A stretch of 37,410 nt of DNA from ZC4RG35 sp036375695. Its GTDB lineage: Bacteria; Actinomycetota; Acidimicrobiia; Spongiisociales; ZC4RG35. Below the pieces are notes generated by a model. The model had not been told where the DNA came from. It made no database searches and was given only the letters and a program-made list of their open reading frames with translations. The stretch's first letter is position 1. Each line of letters begins with the position of its first letter. The position numbers were made by a program, and so were the translations under genes. The DNA lies in the NCBI GenBank assembly GCA_036375695.1, contig DASVBU010000045.1:1-37410 (forward strand), given 5' to 3'. Of this stretch, positions 1-7,174 are shown piece by piece.

Positions 1-3000
1 GGCCTGCTCGGCCTCGTGAACCTTGGTGAGACCGGTGGCCGTCGAGGCCGACTCCTTACGGCCGGCGTAGGTGGGCGTCACGCCGAGGATCCGCTCCAAC
101 TGCGGGGCGATGACCCGATAGGCGCCCTGGTTCTCCGGCTCCTCCTGACACCACACGATCTCGGCTCCCTCGTGTGCAGCCACCGTCGACGCGATCTGCT
201 CGGTGGCCAGCGGATAGAGCTGGGCGACCCGGATCAGCGCCACGTCGCCGATGCCGAGCTCGGCCCGGCGGTCGACCAGCTCGTGATGGATCTTGCCCGC
301 ACATAGGACGACCCGCCGGGCTCCCGATGTCACCTCGGGGTCGGGCAGCACCGGCTCGAACCTGCCGTCGGTGAACACCGAAACGTCGGAGAAGGACGCA
401 CGGGTCCGAAGCGGCGTCTTCGGGGTGAACACCACCAGCGGCTTCTTCACGGGCGACAGCGCCTGACGTCGGAGCAGGTGGAAGTACTGACCGGTGGTCG
501 ACGGAACGGCCACCCGGATGTTGTCCTCGGCTGCCAGTTGGAGGAACCGCTCCAGGCGACCCGACGAGTGGTCCGGGCCCTGACCGTCGTGGCCGTGCGG
601 CAGCAACAGGACGAGACCCGATGCCTGGCCCCAGCGGGCCTCACCCGAGGCGATGAACTGGTCGATGATCACCTGGGCGCCGTTGGCGAAGTCCCCGAAC
701 TGCGCCTCCCAGACGACCAGGCTGTCGGGCGCTTCGATCGAATAGCCGTATTCGAAGCCGACCGCGGCGAACTCCGACAGCAGCGAGTCGTAGACGGCCA
801 CCCGTCCGTAGCCCTCTCCCTTCAGCTCGGCGAGGGGCATCCAACGGTCGCCGGTCTCGTAGTCGATCATCTCGGCGTGCCGGTGGGAGAACGTGCCTCT
901 CCTCGAGTCCTCACCGGCAAGCCGCACGTCGACGCCTTCCTGGGCCAGGGTCCCGAAAGCCAGCGCCTCCGCCGTCGCCCAGTCGATGCCCGTGTCGAGG
1001 GCGCCGCGGCGATACTCGAGGAGCTTGGTCAGCTTCGGGTGCATCACGAAGCCCTCGGGTGGGGTGGTGATGTGCTGGATGACCGCCTCCAGCCGATCCC
1101 GCGACACCCGGGTCACCGGCTCGGCGACCTCCAGAGGCGCGTGCTCGGTTCGCACTTCGGGCGCCGGCTGCTGGGTCTCGGCGAATGCGGCGCGCAGGAT
1201 CTCCTGGAACTCCGACAGCGCGGCCTCCCCCTCCTCGACGGAGATGTCCCCGTTGTCCACCAACTGGGCCAGGTAGATCTTGCGGACGGGCTGGTGGGCG
1301 TCGATCAGCTTGTACATGAGGGGCTGGGTGAACGACGGCTCATCGCCCTCGTTGTGCCCCCTGCGCCGGTAGCAGACCAGGTCGATGACCACGTCCCGGA
1401 AGAACGTGTCGCGATAGGCGACCGCGAGCCGACCTGCAGCCACCACCGCCTCCGGGTCGTCACCGTTGACGTGGATGATCGGCGCCTCGATCGCCTTGGC
1501 GACATCGGTGGCGTAGAAGCTCGACCGGGCGTCGATGGTCGAGGTGGTGAACCCGACCTGGTTGTTGACCACGACGTGGACGGTCCCTCCGGTTCGGTAG
1601 CCCGGGAGCTGAGAGAGGTTGAGCGTCTCCACCACCACGCCCTGTCCGGCAAAGGCGGCGTCGCCGTGGATGAGGACCGGCATCACCCTTGTGTGCCCGT
1701 CCGCGCCGAGCCGCTCCTGCTTTGCCCGCGCCACGCCCTCGAGGACGGGATCGACCGCCTCGAGATGCGACGGGTTGGCCACGAGGTGGACGTCGATCGG
1801 GCCGCTCGCCGTCTCGTACTTGCCCTCCGCCCCTAGGTGGTATTTGACGTCGCCGGAGCCGCCCATCGCCCGGGGCTCCATGTCGCCCTGAAACTCCCGG
1901 AACACCTGGGCGTAGCTCTTCCCCACGATGTTGGTGAGCACGTTGAGACGGCCTCTATGGGCCATTCCCATCACCATCTCCTCGACCCCGTCGTCGACGG
2001 CGGCACCGGCGATGGAGTCGAGGAGCGGGATCAGCGACTCGGCGCCTTCGAGCCCGAACCGCTTGTGACCCACATACTTGGTGTGCAGGAACGTCTCGAA
2101 CGCCTCGGCCTGGTTGAGCTTGTGGAGGATGCGCAGCTTCTCGTCCCGCGACAGGGCGACCTCGGGGATCTCGACGTACTGCTGGATCCAACGCTTCTGC
2201 GTCGGGTCCGAGATGTGCATGTACTCGACGCCGATCGTGTCGCAGTAGGAGGCGCGCAGCCGGGCGAGGATCCGCTTCAGCGGCATCTCCTCGCTGCCGG
2301 CCAGGCCGCCGGTGGAGAAGCGCCGGTCCAGGTCCCAGATCGTGAGCCCGTAAAAGCCCGGGTCGAGCTCGGGATGCAGTCTCGGCGGGTGCTGTCGCAG
2401 CGGGTCGAGGTCGGCGATCAGATGGCCCTGGGTCCGGTAGGCGGTGATCAGGCGGCTCACCGCGACCTGCTTCTCGGCCCACTTCTCCTCGTCGGGCCCG
2501 GTCCAGTCGTCCTGGGCCCAGCGGAACGGCATGTAGCGGATGCCGAGCGAGGCGAAGATCTCCTCGTAGAAGTTGTCGGCGCCGGTGAGCAGCTCGGCGA
2601 TGCGGGCGAGGAGACGCCCCGAGTCGGCGCCCTGGACGACGCGGTGGTCATAGGTCGACGAGAGCGTGAGCACCTTGGAGACGCCTTCCATCGCCAGGTA
2701 TTCGGGGTCGGATCCCTGGCGTTCCGGCGGATAGGCGATCGCCCCGACGCCGAGGATCAGCGCCTGGCCCGTCATCAGCCGCGGGGCCGAATGCGATGTG
2801 CCGATGGTCCCGGGGTTGGTCAGCGAGTGGGTCGTCCCCTCGAAGTCGGCCAGGGTGAGACGGCCCTGCCGCGCCCGGTCGACCAGGTCCTCGTAGGCGA
2901 GCCAGAAGTCGGAGAAGCCGAGGTCCTGGGCGTGCTTGATGTTGGGAGCGACCAGCTTCGCCTGGTCCGGCCCACCCTCCACGCTGATGGCGATGCCGAG

Positions 3001-3540
3001 GTTGACGTGGCTCAGGGAGACCCGGTGCGGCTGGCCGTCGATCTCGGAGTAGATCATCCGCACCTCGGGGATGTCCATCAATGCCTTGACCAGGGCGTAG
3101 CCGATGATGTGGGAGAAGCTGACCTTGCCCCGCTTCGAGCCCGTCCCCAGGTAGGAGTTGATCAGTTCCCGGTTGACCTCGAGCAGCTTGGCGGGAATGG
3201 TCCGCACCGACGTGGCGGTGGGAACCTCGAGGCTGGCGATCATGTGCTTGGCGACCGCGCCCGCCCCGGCTCGCAGGGGCGTCGCTACCGGCTCGGGCGC
3301 CGTCTGCCCCGGGGCACCGTCCGCCGACGGTGGCTTCACCTCGGGGAGACTCTCCGACCCGGCGGCGAGCTCCCGCTCTCTCGCCTTCCGCAGCAGGGGG
3401 CTGTGGGGCTCGTAGTCGACGAAGAACTCCCGCCACGCCTCGGGCACGTCCTTGGGGTCCGCCAGGTAGCGGCGGTACATCTCGTCCACCAGGGACGCAT
3501 TGGGCCCGAAGACCGCCTCGTCGTAGCGAGATTCGCTCAC
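1..3540 (-). CDS. kgd: Multifunctional 2-oxoglutarate dehydrogenase E1 / 2-oxoglutarate decarboxylase (Kgd/OdhA type), 3' end cut by window
   Basis: Thiamine-diphosphate enzyme of the TCA cycle that decarboxylates 2-oxoglutarate. Translation from GTG at 3540 gives 1180 codons with no stop before base 1. The N-terminal segment (about residues 1-40, FGPNASLVDEMYRRYL) is the E1o small domain. An E2-like acyltransferase domain follows (about 85-320) with the active-site motif DHRVVQGADSG, His at residue 299. The E1 dehydrogenase domain fills the rest, with the ThDP region GDAAFAGQGVV and VVVNNQVGFTT near 625-665, and GLTKVHEAEQ at the visible end. This E2-E1 fusion is the actinobacterial arrangement; mycobacterial Kgd is about 1230 aa, so only a few C-terminal residues are probably missing. 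The GTG start is supported by a TAGATT -10 hexamer 7 nt upstream and the absence of a Shine-Dalgarno, suggesting leaderless translation. No neighbour in view is functionally linked. Confidence 0.95.
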   Translation of the reverse strand, partial: MSESRYDEAVFGPNASLVDEMYRRYLADPKDVPEAWREFFVDYEPHSPLLRKARERELAAGSESLPEVKPPSADGAPGQTAPEPVATPLRAGAGAVAKHMIASLEVPTATSVRTIPAKLLEVNRELINSYLGTGSKRGKVSFSHIIGYALVKALMDIPEVRMIYSEIDGQPHRVSLSHVNLGIAISVEGGPDQAKLVAPNIKHAQDLGFSDFWLAYEDLVDRARQGRLTLADFEGTTHSLTNPGTIGTSHSAPRLMTGQALILGVGAIAYPPERQGSDPEYLAMEGVSKVLTLSSTYDHRVVQGADSGRLLARIAELLTGADNFYEEIFASLGIRYMPFRWAQDDWTGPDEEKWAEKQVAVSRLITAYRTQGHLIADLDPLRQHPPRLHPELDPGFYGLTIWDLDRRFSTGGLAGSEEMPLKRILARLRASYCDTIGVEYMHISDPTQKRWIQQYVEIPEVALSRDEKLRILHKLNQAEAFETFLHTKYVGHKRFGLEGAESLIPLLDSIAGAAVDDGVEEMVMGMAHRGRLNVLTNIVGKSYAQVFREFQGDMEPRAMGGSGDVKYHLGAEGKYETASGPIDVHLVANPSHLEAVDPVLEGVARAKQERLGADGHTRVMPVLIHGDAAFAGQGVVVETLNLSQLPGYRTGGTVHVVVNNQVGFTTSTIDARSSFYATDVAKAIEAPIIHVNGDDPEAVVAAGRLAVAYRDTFFRDVVIDLVCYRRRGHNEGDEPSFTQPLMYKLIDAHQPVRKIYLAQLVDNGDISVEEGEAALSEFQEILRAAFAETQQPAPEVRTEHAPLEVAEPVTRVSRDRLEAVIQHITTPPEGFVMHPKLTKLLEYRRGALDTGIDWATAEALAFGTLAQEGVDVRLAGEDSRRGTFSHRHAEMIDYETGDRWMPLAELKGEGYGRVAVYDSLLSEFAAVGFEYGYSIEAPDSLVVWEAQFGDFANGAQVIIDQFIASGEARWGQASGLVLLLPHGHDGQGPDHSSGRLERFLQLAAEDNIRVAVPSTTGQYFHLLRRQALSPVKKPLVVFTPKTPLRTRASFSDVSVFTDGRFEPVLPDPEVTSGARRVVLCAGKIHHELVDRRAELGIGDVALIRVAQLYPLATEQIASTVAAHEGAEIVWCQEEPENQGAYRVIAPQLERILGVTPTYAGRKESASTATGLTKVHEAEQA

Positions 3541-3547
3541 AAGGATG

Positions 3548-3553
3548 AATCTA
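3548..3553 (-). promoter_or_regulatory. -10 hexamer (TAGATT) for kgd, leaderless geometry
   Basis: On the minus strand TAGATT ends 7 nt before the GTG start of kgd. A transcript starting at the normal distance from this hexamer would begin at or next to the start codon. No convincing -35 is seen. Inferred from sequence only. Confidence 0.5.
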
Positions 3554-3587
3554 GGGGCAACCCGGAGTCATGGTTCGAGGCCCCGCC

Positions 3588-3600
3588 GGTGGGAACCACC
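3588..3600. repeat. Partial copy of dispersed repeat: GGTGG-GAA-CCACC palindrome
   Basis: The 13-bp palindrome GGTGGGAACCACC is identical to the first module of the repeats at 15790 and 26385, but here it is followed by unrelated sequence and the second hairpin module is absent. It may be a decayed copy or an independent binding site. Like the 15790 copy it lies just upstream of a minus-strand promoter. Confidence 0.45.
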
Positions 3601-3766
3601 CACCAGTCCTGTATCTGCACCGTCGAGCCGGGATTGAACTAGGCCACCTCACGGTCGGGCCGATGCGCTGGGTGTCCCGTCGGTTCCCTCGAGCGCCTGG
3701 CGCAGCCCCTCGCCCGGGCCCTGTGGTCGAAGACCGTGAACTTGGGGTGGCCGAACGGGGTCTAAC

Positions 3767-3772
3767 TAAGGT
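3767..3772 (+). promoter_or_regulatory. Possible -10 hexamer (TAAGGT) for the ABC exporter operon
   Basis: TAAGGT fits TAnnnT and ends 10 nt before an ATG at 3783 that opens a 7-codon ORF coupled to the permease start. The overlapping TAACTA at 3763 is an alternative. No -35 is obvious. Confidence 0.35.
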
Positions 3773-3782
3773 GCCCCAACTC

Positions 3783-3806
3783 ATGTCGCCTGCGATGGCC
3801 CGATGA
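3783..3806 (+). CDS. 7-codon upstream ORF (MSPAMAR) overlapping the permease start
   Basis: ATG at 3783 opens a reading frame of seven codons whose TGA stop (3804-3806) overlaps the ATG of the large permease (3803) as ATGA. The permease frame has a TAA at 3767 and no other start codon between there and 3803. No Shine-Dalgarno precedes 3803, so translation of the permease may depend on ribosomes ending this mini-ORF. An inner ATG at 3795 (MAR) would end at the same stop. Whether the peptide has any function of its own is unknown; it may only serve translational coupling. Confidence 0.35.
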   Translation: MSPAMAR

Positions 3807-6800
3807 CGCCTAGGCGTCTGCTGCGAGGGTTCAAGGCAGCCACCCGGAGGATGGTGTCTGACTGGCCCGTGGTCGCCGCCGCCCTGGCCACGGTCGTCCT
3901 CTCCGCCACCCTCCTCAGTGCCGGTCCCATCTACGGCGAGGCCATCACCATCAGCGCCTTCGCCCGGGCCATGGAGAACGCCCCACCAGAGCAATCCGGG
4001 TTGTCGATCTCGGCCAGCCCGCCATCCGGAGACTTCGAAGGAGCCGACCGCCTCGTCGAGGACACGGTGGCCGCGGCCATGGGCTCGGCCGAAGGCAGGG
4101 TCACGGCCATCGCCAGGGCGTCGATCAAAGAGATCATCTCCGACGCCGAGGATCGGGACCTCGCCGAGATCTGGCACGTCGAAGGCATCCAAGAGCTGGC
4201 CACCCTGACGGCGGGACGGTGGCCGTCCGAGGAGGGGCCGGCCGAGGTCGCCCTCCCCGCCGCCGTGGCCGAGGCCCTCGGCGTCGCGCCCGGCGACACG
4301 CTCCACCTCTCGGCACGGGGCTCGGGGCCCGCCACCTACGACCTGCCGGTGGTCGGCGTGTTCACGGTCGACGATGTCGACGACATCGCCTGGTTCCAGG
4401 ACCCGATGATCATCGAGGGGAGCATCACCAGTGGGGGCCGGGTGGTGTACGGACCGTTCATCGCCTCGCGAGACACGGTCGTCTCCCGACTCGATTCCGA
4501 CGAGCTCCGGGTCACCTGGCGTATCGCCCCCGACTACAACACCCTCCAGGTCGACGACATCACCCGTTTCAGCGGCGCCATGTCCCGGCTCGCCGACACC
4601 CTCAACGCCCGCAAAGCCGACGCGCCCGGCATCGAGGCTCCCGAGGTGATCAACTTCAGCCTTCTCTCCCGGATAGACGAAAGGCTGGCGACCATCGATC
4701 GGTCCCTCACGGTGACCAGCTCCACGATCCTCGCCGTGATCCTCCAGCTGTCGCTCCTGGCCCTGTATGCCCTCGTCCTGACCTCCCGTCTGGTCGTGGA
4801 CACCCGGACCACGGAGACGGCGCTGGCCAGGTCACGTGGCGCCAGCCCGACCCAGGTCGCAGTCCCGGCGTTCTTCGAGGGGATCCTCCTCGCCGTGCCT
4901 GCCATCCTCCTCGGCCCGCCCCTCGCCGCCCGTCTCGTCGCATTGCTCAGCGGGTTCGGCCCACTCGCCTCGATCGACCTCACCATCGAGCCGAGGCCGA
5001 ACCTGACGGCCTACGCCCTGGCGGCGGTGGCGGCCGGGGTCTCGGTGCTCGCCTTGTTGTGGCCGGCCTTTCGCTCCGCCCGAGCATTCCCGGATCAGCA
5101 GAAGAAGACCCGCCGAGTCAGCGGCCGCGGGGCGACCCAGAAGCTCGGCATCGACATCGCCCTCATCGCACTCCTCGCCGTGGCGATCTGGCAGCTGGGT
5201 GAGCTCGGGCCCCGGGTCAGCGCCACCGTCAGAGGGCGCCTCGGGGTCGACCCGCTCCTCGTCATCGCGCCCGCCCTCGGCCTGGCGGCCGGCGTCATCC
5301 TCGCCCTCCGCATCATCCCCCGTCTCGCACGGCTCTCGGAGCGGGTCGTGTCGGCTCGCGTCCCGGCGGTCCCGGCGCTGGCGCTGTGGCAGGTGGCCCG
5401 CCGCCCCGATCGCTACTCGCGGTCGGCACTGCTTCTCATGACCGCCGTCGCCCTCGGGGTCTTCGCCTCCTCCTTCTCCGCCAGCTGGACGACCTCGCAG
5501 ATGGACCAGGCGAGTCACCGGGTTGGCGCCGACGTCAAGTTCCTCGCCCGCCGCACCGCGGACTCCCTCACCGACTACGAGCTGAGGAACACGCTCGAGG
5601 AGATACCGGGGGTGACCGCGGCGATACCGGTCCTCCAGATTCGAGGACCGCTCGCCCGGGGGCTGCAGGGGCGGTTCCTTCTCACCGATGCCGGCGCGCT
5701 CACCGACGTGGTCCGGCCGCGTGCCGACGTCGCCGGCGACATCGAGAGACTGGCGGAGGAGATGGCGGCCGCGCGCACCAGCCTGCCGTCCATTCCCCTC
5801 CCTGGCGAGCCGACCGCCCTTCGGATGGTGTGGGAGGCCACCGAACTGCAGGACCCGACCACACCGGACACACCGCCGCAACCCTGCCCGGAAGTGGTCG
5901 AGTTCCCGACCTGCTTCCACGGTTCGGTCGCCGTGGTGATCCGGGACGGCGACGGCGCCATCCACCGGATGCAGGCGGGGCACGTCTACGGGGGCCACGA
6001 CCCGGTGACCCTGGAGGTCGACCTCAGGGGCATGGACGGGCGAGCGCCCACCTACCCGCTCAGCCTCTCCGTCATCGAGCTCACCACCGACGCCGGCAGG
6101 CCACTCCCCGAAGGGAACTACTCCAGTTCGATCTCCGCCATCGTCTCCGTCCTGTCGCTGGAGGCCGTGGACGGTGACGGGAGCACGACGGCACTGGAAC
6201 TGGCCCCTTCGGAGGTGTCGGTCGGGGCGCACCTCCCCGAGACCTCGGACATATTCACGCCACCCACCGCCCGACTCGAGGCAGGCGAGGGCCTCACCTT
6301 CGCCGTCAGCCCGGGATTGTCGTTTCGGCGCTTCACCGGCAGCCCGACCGATGTGACGGTGGCCGTCATGCCAGGCTCGAGCCGCATACCCCTGAGCTTT
6401 CCGATCGTGGTCACGGAGGCCGGCGGCGACGAACTCGTCGAGGGCGCGAGGCTGAACCTGCGCGCCCTCGGCCTCGGTCAGGCCACCGGGGTGATCATCG
6501 GCAGGCTCCCCACGTTCCCGGGTGTCGAACCGGAGCCGCCCCTCGTGGTCCTCGTCGACCTTCCCACCTTCCAGGCCCTGAGCTACGTGCCCGGCCAGCC
6601 GATCGTGGAGGCCGAGGAGTACTGGGTGGCAGCCGAGGACCCTGACGAGGTGGCGGCGCAGATCGGCCAGCCCCCCATCTCGGGCGGGGCCATAGTCAAC
6701 CGTCAGAGGGTCACGGAGGAGCTCATCTCCGACCCGATCGCCCTCGGCACCGTCGGCGCGTTCGCCATCGGGTTCACGTCGGCGGCGGTCTTCGCAGTCA

Positions 6801-7174
6801 TCGGCTTCGCCATCAGCGCCTTCGTCTCCGCGAGGGAGCGTCAGGTCGAGTTCTCACTGCTCCACGCCCTCGGTCTGAAGCGCGGCCAGCTGGGACGATG
6901 GCTCCTCCTCGAGCAGGCCGCCCTGGTCGTGGTCAGCCTGGTCCTCGGCCTCGGGGTCGGCCTCGGCATCGGCGAGTTCCTCCTTCCGCTGGTGACACTG
7001 AACCAGGACGGCAGCCAGGCCGTGCCCGAGCTGCTGGTGATCCACGAGTGGGGCTCGATCTGGGGCTTCCAAATGGCTCTGCTGATCACCCTGGGCGTGG
7101 TCCTGGGCACCCTTGTCGCCACGGTGGCGCGCCGGGGTGTGGCGTCCAGCCTGCGATTCGGGGACGAGCCATGA
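3803..7174 (+). CDS. FtsX-type ABC transporter permease, large (1123 aa)
   Basis: Membrane subunit of a MacB/LolCDE-like (type VII) ABC system. TM1 lies at about residues 21-44. An extracytoplasmic domain follows, then a TM block at about 300-560 containing an FtsX-type cytoplasmic segment (ETALARSRGASPTQV near 338-352). A second large extracytoplasmic domain (about 565-980) and three C-terminal TM segments (about 985-1010, 1035-1060, 1085-1110) close the protein; the second FtsX segment reads RQVEFSLLHALGLKRGQL. The duplicated FtsX layout is common in actinobacterial members. The second ectodomain has a Cys pair, CPEVVEFPTC. It starts at 3803, overlapping the upstream mini-ORF by ATGA, and its stop overlaps the next permease by ATGA. 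The substrate cannot be read from the sequence; such systems export or extract lipids, lipoproteins or peptides, or act as mechanotransmitters. Confidence 0.88.
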   Translation: MTPRRLLRGFKAATRRMVSDWPVVAAALATVVLSATLLSAGPIYGEAITISAFARAMENAPPEQSGLSISASPPSGDFEGADRLVEDTVAAAMGSAEGRVTAIARASIKEIISDAEDRDLAEIWHVEGIQELATLTAGRWPSEEGPAEVALPAAVAEALGVAPGDTLHLSARGSGPATYDLPVVGVFTVDDVDDIAWFQDPMIIEGSITSGGRVVYGPFIASRDTVVSRLDSDELRVTWRIAPDYNTLQVDDITRFSGAMSRLADTLNARKADAPGIEAPEVINFSLLSRIDERLATIDRSLTVTSSTILAVILQLSLLALYALVLTSRLVVDTRTTETALARSRGASPTQVAVPAFFEGILLAVPAILLGPPLAARLVALLSGFGPLASIDLTIEPRPNLTAYALAAVAAGVSVLALLWPAFRSARAFPDQQKKTRRVSGRGATQKLGIDIALIALLAVAIWQLGELGPRVSATVRGRLGVDPLLVIAPALGLAAGVILALRIIPRLARLSERVVSARVPAVPALALWQVARRPDRYSRSALLLMTAVALGVFASSFSASWTTSQMDQASHRVGADVKFLARRTADSLTDYELRNTLEEIPGVTAAIPVLQIRGPLARGLQGRFLLTDAGALTDVVRPRADVAGDIERLAEEMAAARTSLPSIPLPGEPTALRMVWEATELQDPTTPDTPPQPCPEVVEFPTCFHGSVAVVIRDGDGAIHRMQAGHVYGGHDPVTLEVDLRGMDGRAPTYPLSLSVIELTTDAGRPLPEGNYSSSISAIVSVLSLEAVDGDGSTTALELAPSEVSVGAHLPETSDIFTPPTARLEAGEGLTFAVSPGLSFRRFTGSPTDVTVAVMPGSSRIPLSFPIVVTEAGGDELVEGARLNLRALGLGQATGVIIGRLPTFPGVEPEPPLVVLVDLPTFQALSYVPGQPIVEAEEYWVAAEDPDEVAAQIGQPPISGGAIVNRQRVTEELISDPIALGTVGAFAIGFTSAAVFAVIGFAISAFVSARERQVEFSLLHALGLKRGQLGRWLLLEQAALVVVSLVLGLGVGLGIGEFLLPLVTLNQDGSQAVPELLVIHEWGSIWGFQMALLITLGVVLGTLVATVARRGVASSLRFGDEP

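Larger units (their letters stand above)
3541..3782. other. Intergenic region between divergent kgd and the ABC operon
   Basis: This 242-nt gap holds the kgd -10 (3548-3553), a 13-bp palindrome shared with the dispersed repeat (3588-3600), and a -10-like TAAGGT (3767-3772) facing the ABC operon. The remaining bases carry short open frames without coding character. A stretch near 3631 (CGGGATTGAACTAGG) recalls a reverse-complemented T-arm, but no tRNA can be folded around it. Confidence 0.5.

Noticed and set aside
478..3642. Long plus-strand open frames opposite kgd
   Set aside because: They are codon-position shadows of a high-GC gene; their translations are Arg/Gly/Val/Asp-rich without any domain, while the minus strand reads as a full-length Kgd.
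3574..3660. Possible antisense tRNA fragment (CGGGATTGAACTAGG)
   Set aside because: No acceptor, D or anticodon stems can be paired around it on either strand.
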